Virus record (IMG/VR): IMGVR_UViG_3300025417_000018
Location: 1-64,000 of that record
Strand: one strand, 5' to 3'
Length of the DNA stretch: 64,000 nt
DNA from: a virus
Shown: positions 42,701 to 47,553 of the stretch, piece after piece
Position numbering within the stretch: position 1 is the first letter of the stretch
How the letters are laid out: every line of letters starts with the position of its first letter
Translations under genes and position numbers: made by a program
The notes under the pieces: model-generated
Databases searched by the model: none
What the model was told of the DNA's origin: nothing
The model's input: only the letters and a program-made list of their open reading frames with translations

Positions 42701-45700
42701 GACTTAATTCTGTTGCAAGTAATATTGATACTATAGTTGCTGTTGGCCAAGGCGGTAGCATTTATACTACATTTAACACGTATACTTGGTTTGTACAAAC
42801 ATCAGGTACAACTGAAAATTTAAACAAAATTATATGGGACAACATTAATAATAGATTTGTGGCTGTAGGTGATAATGGTGCCATAGTGTACGGAACAGTT
42901 GACGGTACAACTTGGACTACACAAACTTCAGGCACAACGCAAAACTTAAGAAGTGTTACATACAATAGTGATACTAATGAATATCTTGTTGTAGGAGATA
43001 ACAACACGGTATTACAGGGTAACACATCTGGTTGGACAATAGGTAGTATATTTAGAAATCCACCTACTGTATACGATGTACAAGGTGACTCATTTACTAG
43101 TGGTTATGGTCCAGAAGAATTGGTACCTGGTGTGGTAAGCGACACATTAACAATGACAGTAGCTACACGTCCTGGTACAAACTGGGACGCCACAGTATAT
43201 CAAAACCTAGGTTATGGCACTAAATCAATTGAGATACAGGCAACTAGCGGTACTCAAACTGAATATAGTTTTGCAAGTATAGCTACAACTCCAAGCGAAT
43301 TAGCTGTATATGTTACAAGTTATACGACTGGTTTAAGCACAAGAGTTTACGAAGAAAACGGATTCTATACCGTTGATTGGGTAAATCAATTAATCATATT
43401 GACAAACTCATTGTCATTTACAAGCCCTGGCAACGCAGATTCATTACGTATTGATTTGTATGAAACTGGTAACGGTGACCAATTGGTTAAATCTAGTACG
43501 AGTAACAATCCAATTAGAACAAACGAAACTACTGGCTTCCAAGAAATTTACTTAAATGCAAATTATAGTGCAAGTATCTATCAAGGTTCAGGGGTTATCA
43601 GACCAGGATCACAACCCTACATTGCAACTGCAACACATACTGATTCAACCACAAATCAAATAACGCTTGATACAGTGGCTAATATTGCATTAAACAACGT
43701 AATAACTTTTGAAGGAACTGTGTTTGGTGGTGTTGCAATAGAAACTCCTTATTACGTAAAAACAATTGATGACATATCAAATAGAATTACTATATCAACA
43801 AGTATCAATCTTTCTACAGGTACAGCAGGTGTTACTTTTGATTTAACTACAGCAAGTGGTAGCATGAAAGCTATCTCTCAAAATGGTGATGGTGTTGTTT
43901 GGACTCCACCAGCGGTATACCATAATGGTAATTTATTAGTATTGGGTGAATCTGGTATAGTTACAAATACACTTTCTTTTGATAATTTAATAATTGTTAA
44001 TTCAACATATAACTTTGTACCCAATATGCCAATTACGTTTGGTCCCGGTATTTTTGGTGGAATTACTCCATACATAACATACTACGTTAAACAAATATTA
44101 GGATACGATAGAATCACCATTAGTGAGACTGCAGGTGGTCCAGTATTTGTTGTGTCAACTGAATCAGGTGTAGCAACTTATATATCTAACGACTTTGCAT
44201 TAGGTATAGCAGATAATGGAATTAACGCTAAGATTATTCTTGCACAAACATACAACACAGCAGTAGATTATATTAGCTATACTGTATTGGGACAAACATC
44301 TCCTATACAATATGGTTACACAATACCACAAACACAAGTGTTCTTTGGTAATGCATCTAAATCAACATTTAATTTGGTAAACTATTGCGGTGGTGACAAT
44401 CCAAACAATGCAATTGTAGAGATTAATGGCTTACGTCAAACAATAGGATTATATTCAATTAATAGTTCAACAAATACTATTTTGTTCTATACTCCGCCCC
44501 TATTAAACTCAACGGTAGCAGTTACTACATATAACTTAACTGACCGTCAATATTTAAATACTCAATATGGTATCACTGGAAGTCCTGGCTCAGTATTTGT
44601 TGAAGTTGTAGTTGGTGCTACTGTAAATACATTGGCTACATACGATGAAAATAGCCCAAATACATATACATATGATGAAAATAATCCACAAATTGTAACA
44701 TATGACGAACAATTTAATTACTTACATTTGAGTACAGGTACTACGGCAGATTTAACTGTCAACAGCCCAATCGTGTTTTCATCACCTACATTTGGTGGAA
44801 TTATCGCCGGACAAGTTTACTATATTCTTCAAATATTAAATTCTACAGACTTTACTATTTCAACTCAAGTTGGTGGTGCTGTGTTCCCAGTTACTAGTGA
44901 TACTGGTACAATGAACGGTTCATTGAATGGTTTAACTGTGGCTAATATTGTTAATATCGACAATGCCATTACCCCTGCAAGTTCAACAGTATTAGTATCT
45001 CAAACAATTTCCGGAACAAATGCAATTGTTTATAATGCGACACACCCAGTGGTACCGGGACAATTTATTATATTCAAAGCTCAAACGCCTGGCACATATG
45101 GGGGAATCAGTACAACTGGTGAATACTATATTGTAGGCACAATTATTGACGATACAAGTTTTACAATCACAGACCAATATGGTACAACAATTCAATTGAC
45201 TGATTATAGTACAGGAACTATTGTTGGATATGCAGGAGGTCAGCCAGCTATTCGTGTGACAACTGGAATTGACCATAATTTAGCTGAAAACTCATTGATA
45301 CGTATAGATGGTACTGTTGGTTCCGTACAATTGAATAATAATGTATTTTATGCTAAAATAGTTACAAGTAAAATTATTGATTTGTATCTACAAGCATATA
45401 CTCCAACATTAAATGCCCCTAACTTCCCTGTAACTAATTGTTCAACATACATAGGTGATGGTTATGTTTGGTTAGATAGAGTGTTCACACTTTCAAACAC
45501 AAACACAACAGCAACAAATTCTACTGGTAATAGAATAACAGTGGTAAGCACACAAGGATTAATACCTAATACTCCTGTATACTTTACTACTGTAAATTCA
45601 ACTTTTGGTGACAATATTTTAGGTGGTATTCAAGCTGACGTAGAATACTATGTTTATGAAGTAAGTCCTATTACAACTGCAGGAAACTTTATTATTGGAA

Positions 45701-46734
45701 ATCAATATACGATTGTAACATTAGGTACTACTAATTTCACCGCAGTTGGCGCAAGTTCTAACACAATTGGCGTTACATTCATTGCAACAGGTTATGGTAG
45801 TGGAACAGGAACTGCCACAGCAGACCAAGAATTTACAATTAGCACAAAGCAATATCCAAATCAAAGTGAGTTTGTATTAACAACTGATACAGGTAAAGTG
45901 TTTGTGTCACAATTTGTACAAATTAACGTAGATAGATTATGGGTAACAATAAACGGGTATCGTGTTCCTTCAAGTAAGTTAATACTAAACCCATATAACG
46001 ATTTAAGCATATTAACTACAATTCAAACAGGTGATGAGGTTATTATTACAAGTATGATGCCAAGTGCTACACCAAACGAAGAAGTTTATTTGTTAAACGT
46101 GTCTGCTTCAAATCAAGGAAATGTTTTCAGAACTAATGGAAATAATAGAACTTGGTTAACACAACCATTGCAATACACGGATAGTATAATACATTTTAAT
46201 GATGTTAAAAAAATTACAAACAGTATTGTACAAAATGCAACTTGCCCTGCGGCCGCAACTGACGGGGACTATTATATTGGTTTAAGTGCTAATAAAAATG
46301 ACATCTGTTACATATATGTCTATAACAACACTACAGGAGTAGAGTTAAATCAAACTAGTTACAAAACTGTAATTGTTGATACAGCTCCTATATTGCAGAT
46401 AAACAGCCAAGTGTCTATTGGTGACTCATTAACTATTACAGTGGGTATTGGTAGATTAGTGTTTATTAACGGAGAACAGATTGGATTTGAGTACTGTGAT
46501 TTAAATACCAACACAGTCACTGGATTATCTAGGGGAACAAATGGTACTGGAGAACAAAATTACATACCAGTATACACTCCTGTGTATGGAATAAACACAA
46601 CTAACATGATGACAGATGTTTTATATCATGAAACATGGAATCCTATCCCAGGATATTATGACACAGTTAACGGTGATCCGTTACAGATTGCATATACTCA
46701 GGGCGCAGATTTCCTAAGAGGCGGTATAAATTAA
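27721..46734 (+). CDS. Giant baseplate/tail structural protein, 6337 residues (gp7-like N-terminus)
   Basis: One uninterrupted frame of 19 kb, nearly 30 percent of the window. The N-terminus (INFLPEIFQTPTNTQFLGAT, then NSQFYSWDPFVDLDKIINYN, QYYWLPSGP) and a central block at about 31840-34250 match a large baseplate-wedge-region protein of marine T4-like phages, placed where T4 has gp7. Visible domain order: N-terminal core; repeat unit 1; conserved core with a carbohydrate-binding-like YTAGSIVTYKNKYWFAL patch; FG-GAP-like propeller (34750-36790); a further core ending VKPYHVLIKDFLFAY; SRG motif IDNEQIGY; repeats 3-7; a second WY patch (IVKYNNNVYQCIV); BNR-like propeller (42160-43030); repeats 8-12; C-terminus with a second EQIGFEYCDL...GLSRG motif. 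It probably replaces several T4 baseplate and short-fibre genes and may carry receptor-binding surfaces. A start without a strong ribosome site follows gp6 by 19 bp. No frameshift is seen. Confidence 0.75.
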   Translation: MATTRVRTINFLPEIFQTPTNTQFLGATLDQITSQPNTQKIQGYIGSKFGYGVNPNNYYVTEPTKTRTDYQLEPGVVFTGVDPSSGATVAQDFISYPGILDALKLQGGITDNNSRLFNSQFYSWDPFVDLDKIINYNQYYWLPSGPPAVTISTSVIYNSVNFLVQSQSESYLITSNIDPAGAVNPTLTLLRGGTYTFTVNQNSQFWIQGQPGITGYSPTQPNVQTRDVYGVSNNGADYGVITFQVPEANALDQYIFPGNNLVDVVCNVPFSQVNGAFVNALGGIDSVTALNGLTVMFYNTGVEDEYGYVNQFYAQTTYDQDGGNPNPYVFPGTPLDNDNFEGGYYTQVNATFYTISLIGDPSNPQIQLTPSGFIPTNENITATYGNEYINLKFFRNTNGTIEEIPYNSAILDTLYYQDGTTPSKVGIIKLVENNNNNTLNVDTEILGKTQYTSTTGIVFTNGLKVTFQGDIFPTSYASGEYYVQGVGTAIELIPTTELISPGLFSEGQYIPYDTLPYDIGNYDITLYLPLLQDYITIARNSINRNAWSRSNRWFHTDVITATAKYNNDPTIISTYATQAAKAIRPIIEFYPNLQLFDSGTIGKSPIDFIDFRTTNAFTQVAGQTNYYPDVAGYTTYNATIQAVTGPSTKTATHTTALINQITLSDTNGLFVNDTITFSGTTFGGISTGVTYYITSIIGTNITISTQKQGTNLTLTTATGTLSASIYPYSTLITIPTADLSGTFGIGQYITDSTLVLPAITQITNIEKVDTNTIITVSWYNQSTVQGTTVASLVTAYTQLSNYALFDGARIVFANDTDVNVRNKIYVSQFSTTVTNGVPIITLTEAEDGLVLPNEQTTIYRGYNYQGTDFYYNGTAWIECQQKINVNQTPYFDVFDSNGISFGDLTVYQGSSFKGSTLFQYGVGTGTNDTVLGFPIQYSGVDNIGDISFNVTLNSDTFTYVSGLSPITENVNTGYVYNYSIDGTTYIRQLGWQTAVSPSVQYQIFDFSVPALSGLTAFNCDIAPLSSTSDIQWPKVQVYVNNTYLDPANYTLTTTSDTTSIIISSAYIPVTDCVIQVLILSDQVSETAYYQTPININNNPFNTNITTANVGDIRRQYQSIFYNNPNTSGQIFGPNNYRDLGNLVPWGNAIIQNSASLVLPGAFLRDPNTNLFDSLQYNSREYITFKDLLVYTINNTNYSYIQTPAQILDDAITQISATHSSDQPFFWSDMLPCNAPYITNTYTFANSLDISIYPLSTIYDFSKANYSSVLVYLTRNGVQTQLIRGVDYTVSSTAPSLTVTYDLLQNDTITINEYNNTTGSYVPNTPTKLGLYPATIPSVTLDSDYFQPTYFIVGHDGSYNKLYGNYDPDTGALDDFRDQALLEYETRVYNNLKLSNVIPITQYEVVPGFFRTLPYSYDEFLEIYSEGFLNWVGINRINYKTQFYLKSDQFSYNYSNSANKINQEPIQQGNFRGLYLYYYDTSTPNETPWEMVGYTTMPGWWTDRYGPAPYTSDNLVLWNDMAQGIDYNNGNPFINPLYVRDGLLSVLPVDSQGNLLSPFDSIMGNYNHFTFQNDWVVGDSGPAEFSYRRSSTWPFDLMRLYALFKPAEFFNLGVDVDNYKYNAEFNQFLINDRSHLDIQNIPVYGSGTPATSYINWIVDYEKQLGVDATTQITNLFSNLDVRLVYRLAGFSDQSLLNFYLEKSSANSNNSSLLIPNENYSVLLYENTPFTTLVYSGVVVQITQNGYKVYGNSQNDAYFRVYLPNTSSKYTVSTVENLSVKVYSQFYNDVVLVPYGTEFYSAQEVASFISGYSAYLIEQGMIYESVENGVPVTWNQMIAEFLYWAQMGWDLGVITTLNPAASQLTIDKDSYVVQPLSVQEQNFVLNQNLYPIKNIDLSIFRNGTLFNVAPQNQGDSISYGQFNISNIEHGIVFDNVTQFNDIIYNLITGLRQNRIYVRGVKTADWNGTLDANGFILNQDNILPWDPTVKYTAGSIVTYKNKYWFALDIVQPNPTFIEKSWKVTNYNEVQKGLLPNGQTRAYESTLYYDTYRNNLDEDANLLSYSLIGYRPRNYLATVDLTDITQINVYKNMIKEKGTINALNAFKGANLPQGGIDYTIYENWAILSGQFGGTLNNNYVEFILQQNQLTGNPSIVGLTNGVYTDGVQQEVPLYQLVNYSETITQPNILPTISTTTPSTVYPTAGYVNFDDVKMASYYYSGLATAKNSFGTVVPLSNFYVGDYAWIANYLSDWDVFTPASLGPIVNAKNNLNGTVTITFVQPHNLTKNQIFAIVNFNTQINNYYIVAGVVDANRVLINLSLNPQLTNVTGLGVGFMFDSQRVATAPEIAELPSLLNNEFNQLLVWTDANTNGGWAVYQKSLNYTYDAEILLPASETFGSAVAYAYNLGYMIADAGAGKVYRYQYNSVYQAYEITQTLTQNTSFGTTIAYTGNTFIISEPTGNVYVYELIQTALVNSLELQQTIPAPAGGSIWGKGLAISGDANWLYISDTANNNVYVYRKSAITYLYELMETLSVAGINSNAEFGYSIATDYYGDTVTIGAPYTNYDANTASYGYAFLFNRTVQMFEATNPSQLFVPQPFTLAWTPTTTTVTASSYSGNALVLNTVVGVYVNLPFIITGTPFGGLAVNTVYYVKSISGNNITVSLTRGGPAFTLAGATTGSMNLVIQNSPLYVTVNGTLIPDSMYAVLGSTFNIYSNSTPTLNYGDLINISSINFVLAQTFTDEMTPRVGVEFGTSIATNNFANEILIGAPFELSPENHEGAVHRFTNSGEKYGMIVGAYATNVTQNHTILLNGYAVNLKPGNATVISQLINNAKITNITSTAVDGILMIQLIDVSLGVSNNKLSLTVLDSTVLAELGIELYTETQVIQCPHTAGATQFGTVVKFNEFGTSIVVSAPAGTRYSATTFDATPQNNVDLDTIFDNNATQFIDTFNNAGAVYMFDYLGAYNESITAPGLFAYAQSTNALNIDYGSQPLYGTALDYNNNVVTIGTPKFSPTTYANDTNGQVVTYVNSSTSNDWAVYRTSCPVVDVNNIGPILIYSAKTNNTLINLDYFDPLQGKLLGAVRENIDIISNVDPATYNSVGTTVGGKVWGAENLGKLWFDTSNVRFLNYHQNDVVYNSQYWGAVFPGSDVAIYSWVASNVPPNQYSGPGTAYSIDSFVVTPIINEQGAIVPIYYFWARNTNIVNQEQGKTLADSTLQSYIAQPQASGISYFSPLLQNVFALYNCSDYINNTDSVLHIGYSSGGGNDVAHTQYTLIQDGNKDSFLPGLPSTSVYNLRGSVTSTQPTGLYARMLDSLSGTNVTGAVVPDPRLPPPVRTGVLTRPRQSFFYDRLGALDNYITGANALLIQYPFNEIANSVFLYEVGPINPSTGLPFYNVANYVNSVNWWAPGYNDNTRASVQVPIYADLSTLNVPVGTIASVLKNGNGFQETYVLDATLGWVRIGLQYGTVQISSAIYDYANNAIGFGNNYFDTAPYDTYPSEETRYIIRSLNEELPDNLLVERNVGLILLFNYIQAETVQNQNFLPWLNKTSLVDVTHTVRELLPLEVFQSDNEIFLEGYLNEVKPYHVLIKDFLFAYTGTDVFEGDITDFDLPAQWNSSVQQFITPELVYNNASGDNQYLPTDSIWQETSYNQWFNNYGLSIVGQDNYLISTLQSYMAVNTTSCYVDNVTGFPVNGTITIDNEQIGYSDLNIATNQLLGLSRGLNNSGASQHLPGSKIYINLPAVLVLNSGRGYSNPPQIRAYIDTSIYPAPRVPASFTAIMNLDRVIGVTVNNPGEGYAILPSISIDPALVVSVNSSQVNTTNNTIDLQSPLLQSGDLIIYEPETGSEPIEGLIPSERYYVNVLESYPNITFALYESYLNCVNDNNRVKLNSQGTGYQNFSVGAVASCVTSAIPVRENNITLKFDRTTYNSQVIDWQPGGYYGAFYAGSYSNSELVSSSSILLDNAQPNIANILASAQGAPFEILAVENQQTLVWSSLSRNTVQTYGSGSSYPNTIRITASTGGNPVTPTLGATLGFYVGMPIQFIGEAVGNLSNYTTYYVKSLVQLPNLTTGVLEATGFTVSTSIDGNGNPGSTFALTSATVPTAGLLAYPGEVTNQAILTINYDGIRNTTATTAGTNYVTVELTPTGQNGTTNFYVGLPIFFTGDVFGGIVANEIYYVTTVVDPQTFTMSTSADPLMVNVTATSSSNNAITCDSTLGLSVNTPIIFTGTAVGNLQTGITYYVSQLFSGTKNTQFSVSLSINGPVVTLTTATAPLDPVFGTSLLTFTSQANTLKLTNGTGSMTLNVNLSINPGQIQGQQFTAYNTSGVYTGVNGTLNTSSLLNINLTATLATVNRVCLSQTGPGITNIYTNMQFNVSGNIGGLTTGTEYTVVNTGVTSVQVLSTSSTGNWLTVNGTNSTDVLYVGMPIYFSGTSLGNVLLNVIYYVHSIDNSPPSGEGRFTIATSVGSSLPLSVSNDTGSMTGTGDPYVVLSNTLTNATTNTISLTQYINPSNYASFDVSYILGGYNVAFSSAGVGYAINNTIVIPGTSVGGTTPANDLTLTVSAINSTGGITGTIATGVTPGLDNKYYVDVVDVNQIALYSDPNLKVSVSGQNLPYKGITSTTATQTATTGNVITVVSNTEFNINDPVVFTGTVFGGITIGQTYYILTKPTSTTITISTSIGGSAFTITTNATGSMTMAKSGDYLLLPEPFYFNSSIVKYNNNVYQCIVSNNDADFIFGKWELLTSGSSKLNALDRIIGYYQPTVDMPGVDLTQLVTGITYPNSTYLGNAFAPADNYPLDTILQDQPFYPTGINLSAVLYNNHAYIATSDSGNNSSINASVDGVTWSSLQLANTPIGLYDIIYVDGEYVLTGNNSATPILISIDGTTFSTPSTVVPSTGLSSIAYANGLYVAVGKNIVTATDINDWKQRYEFTGTLENNLTGVTYANTAGFTGFIAVGSGQVSTNLVINNVAIIFSSRDGISWSPLTFTTQYGLNSVASNIDTIVAVGQGGSIYTTFNTYTWFVQTSGTTENLNKIIWDNINNRFVAVGDNGAIVYGTVDGTTWTTQTSGTTQNLRSVTYNSDTNEYLVVGDNNTVLQGNTSGWTIGSIFRNPPTVYDVQGDSFTSGYGPEELVPGVVSDTLTMTVATRPGTNWDATVYQNLGYGTKSIEIQATSGTQTEYSFASIATTPSELAVYVTSYTTGLSTRVYEENGFYTVDWVNQLIILTNSLSFTSPGNADSLRIDLYETGNGDQLVKSSTSNNPIRTNETTGFQEIYLNANYSASIYQGSGVIRPGSQPYIATATHTDSTTNQITLDTVANIALNNVITFEGTVFGGVAIETPYYVKTIDDISNRITISTSINLSTGTAGVTFDLTTASGSMKAISQNGDGVVWTPPAVYHNGNLLVLGESGIVTNTLSFDNLIIVNSTYNFVPNMPITFGPGIFGGITPYITYYVKQILGYDRITISETAGGPVFVVSTESGVATYISNDFALGIADNGINAKIILAQTYNTAVDYISYTVLGQTSPIQYGYTIPQTQVFFGNASKSTFNLVNYCGGDNPNNAIVEINGLRQTIGLYSINSSTNTILFYTPPLLNSTVAVTTYNLTDRQYLNTQYGITGSPGSVFVEVVVGATVNTLATYDENSPNTYTYDENNPQIVTYDEQFNYLHLSTGTTADLTVNSPIVFSSPTFGGIIAGQVYYILQILNSTDFTISTQVGGAVFPVTSDTGTMNGSLNGLTVANIVNIDNAITPASSTVLVSQTISGTNAIVYNATHPVVPGQFIIFKAQTPGTYGGISTTGEYYIVGTIIDDTSFTITDQYGTTIQLTDYSTGTIVGYAGGQPAIRVTTGIDHNLAENSLIRIDGTVGSVQLNNNVFYAKIVTSKIIDLYLQAYTPTLNAPNFPVTNCSTYIGDGYVWLDRVFTLSNTNTTATNSTGNRITVVSTQGLIPNTPVYFTTVNSTFGDNILGGIQADVEYYVYEVSPITTAGNFIIGNQYTIVTLGTTNFTAVGASSNTIGVTFIATGYGSGTGTATADQEFTISTKQYPNQSEFVLTTDTGKVFVSQFVQINVDRLWVTINGYRVPSSKLILNPYNDLSILTTIQTGDEVIITSMMPSATPNEEVYLLNVSASNQGNVFRTNGNNRTWLTQPLQYTDSIIHFNDVKKITNSIVQNATCPAAATDGDYYIGLSANKNDICYIYVYNNTTGVELNQTSYKTVIVDTAPILQINSQVSIGDSLTITVGIGRLVFINGEQIGFEYCDLNTNTVTGLSRGTNGTGEQNYIPVYTPVYGINTTNMMTDVLYHETWNPIPGYYDTVNGDPLQIAYTQGADFLRGGIN
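29692..29893 (+). repeat. FGGI/YYV repeat unit 1 of the giant gene
   Basis: Protein-level repeat of about 65 residues: short strand, ITFSGTTFGGIS, TYYITSI, NITISTQ, LTLTTATGTL. The first of twelve recognised copies. Confidence 0.6.
34750..36790 (+). other. FG-GAP-like beta-propeller segment in the giant gene
   Basis: At least six blades recognised by eye: SETFGSAVAYAYNLGYMIAD, TSFGTTIAYTGNTFIISEP, GKGLAISGDANWLYISD, AEFGYSIATDYYGDTVTIGA, VEFGTSIATNNFANEILIGA, TQFGTVVKFNEFGTSIVVSA, and a shorter LYGTALDYNNNVVTIGTP. Integrin-type FG-GAP blades have this pattern. Repeat unit 2 (35567-35765) is inserted between two blades. Confidence 0.55.
35567..35765 (+). repeat. FGGI/YYV repeat unit 2, nested in the propeller
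   Basis: Reads PFIITGTPFGGLAVNTVYYV, then ITVSLTRGGPAFTLAGATTG. Lies between two FG-GAP blades. Confidence 0.55.
39790..41822 (+). repeat. FGGI/YYV repeat units 3-7
   Basis: Five degenerate copies at about 39790-40030, 40132-40310, 40340-40545, 40920-41170 and 41613-41822. Consensus: P-I-x-F-T-G-x-x-F/V-G-G/N-I/L, then Y-Y-V, then F-T-I/V-S-T-S, then S/T-G-S-M. Confidence 0.55.
42160..43030 (+). other. BNR-like (S-x-DG-x-TW) propeller segment in the giant gene
   Basis: Repeated blades with SVDGVTW, SIDGTTFS, SSRDGISWSP, FNTYTWFVQTSGTT, GTVDGTTWTTQTSGTT and the strands GLYVAVG, NRFVAVGDNGAI, EYLVVGDNNTVL. Asp-box-like repeats typical of sialidase/photosystem-assembly-type propellers, usually binding rather than catalytic in phage fibres. 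Confidence 0.55.
43630..45905 (+). repeat. FGGI/YYV repeat units 8-12
   Basis: Copies at about 43630-43872, 43984-44185, 44718-44930, 45021-45230 and 45528-45905. Unit 12 is split by a nested 45-50 residue module. A short triple repeat YDENSP/YDENNP/YDEQFN precedes unit 10 (44636-44718). Confidence 0.55.
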
Positions 46735-46737
46735 TGA

Positions 46738-46743
46738 TAAATA
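46738..46743 (+). promoter_or_regulatory. Late promoter core GATAAATAA before the 49-residue gene
   Basis: Starts four bases after the giant gene stop and ends five bases before the next ATG. A third instance of close spacing without ribosome site on the plus or minus strand. Confidence 0.45.
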
Positions 46744-46748
46744 AATAT

Positions 46749-46898
46749 ATGAACGAAAACCTAAACAAAAAAGAAGAAAAACCCGTAGAAAAGCCCCAAA
46801 AAAAGCCAAATGAAATTGGCGGGTTCTATTTTTCTTCTGGGGTTAAAATAACTGATCCAAACACAAAAGAAGTTCTAGTACACATGCGAGGCGATTAA
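46749..46898 (+). CDS. Small 49-residue protein with KITDPNTKEVLV motif
   Basis: Translated directly from the sequence between the giant gene and the 206-residue gene: it starts MNENLNKKEEKP, has a Lys/Pro/Glu-rich front of about 22 residues, then GGFYFSSGVKITDPNTKEVL and ends VHMRGD. The segment at residues 31-47 matches residues 12-28 of the next gene product (GFLKVYDPNNGEVFVEKK): K-[IV]-x-DPN-x-x-EV-[LF]-V. The stop lies three bases before the next ATG. No host-type ribosome site; a TAAATA core sits five bases upstream of the ATG. Probably a minor virion or assembly protein; function unknown. Confidence 0.65.
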   Translation: MNENLNKKEEKPVEKPQKKPNEIGGFYFSSGVKITDPNTKEVLVHMRGD

Positions 46899-46901
46899 TT
46901 A

Positions 46902-47522
46902 ATGTCAGTAATACAATTATCATATAAAGTAGAAGGCTTTCTAAAAGTATACGATCCTAACAACGGAGAAGTATTTGTGGAAAAGAAAAATGCCATTAAT
47001 TATGAAAATATGTCAGAATCAATTGCTAACACATTAAGTAATCGTGGTTATGGTCAGATTTATGAAATGGCTTTTGGAAACGGTGGTGCAAGTGTAAGTG
47101 AAACAGGCGTTATTACTTATTTGCCCCCTAACGTATCTGGACAAAATGCGGCATTGTACAATCAAACTTACGCAAAAATCGTAGATGATACTAGTGTTTT
47201 TAACTTGGATCCTACACGTAACAAGATGACAGTAACGCATACGACAGGTACAGTTTATACAGATATATTAGTTCAATGTTTACTAGATTACGGTGAGCCC
47301 GCAGGTCAAGCCGCATTTGATAATAGTACACAAACTGATAGTTCTTATGTTTTTGATGAATTGGGCTTGCTCTCAAATTACGGTACAGATAATAACGGTA
47401 ACGTTATTACTACTTTATTAACTCATGTGATTTTTCACCCAGTACAAAAGAGTTTGAATAGACAAATTCAAATCGATTATACTGTAAGAATACAGAGTTT
47501 AACTAATTTAATAACAATTTAA
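46902..47522 (+). CDS. Virion structural protein with DPN motif
   Basis: A 206-residue protein of a type I recognise from marine T4-like phages just after the wedge genes; role unknown. It starts MSVIQLSYKVEGFLKVYDPN, then EVFVEKKNAINYENMSESIA, followed by a Gly/Asn-rich loop and beta strands (TYAKIVDDTSVFNLDP, LTHVIFHPVQKSLNRQIQ, DYTVRIQSL). The near-identical motif in the small gene just upstream suggests a duplicated docking element. GAGG at 46888-46891 serves as ribosome site. Confidence 0.6.
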   Translation: MSVIQLSYKVEGFLKVYDPNNGEVFVEKKNAINYENMSESIANTLSNRGYGQIYEMAFGNGGASVSETGVITYLPPNVSGQNAALYNQTYAKIVDDTSVFNLDPTRNKMTVTHTTGTVYTDILVQCLLDYGEPAGQAAFDNSTQTDSSYVFDELGLLSNYGTDNNGNVITTLLTHVIFHPVQKSLNRQIQIDYTVRIQSLTNLITI

Positions 47523-47524
47523 GA

Positions 47525-47530
47525 TAAATA
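47525..47530 (+). promoter_or_regulatory. Late promoter core GATAAATAAC for the tail fibre gene
   Basis: AAGATAAATAAC directly follows the stop of the previous gene, with ACGGAG (47538-47543) as ribosome site and the ATG at 47554. Ordinary leader spacing. Confidence 0.5.
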
Positions 47531-47553
47531 ACAGATAACGGAGTAATTAAAAC

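Noticed and set aside
39790-45905. CRISPR-like repeats in the giant gene
   Set aside because: Repeats are at protein level, degenerate in DNA, and lack fixed repeat-spacer lengths.
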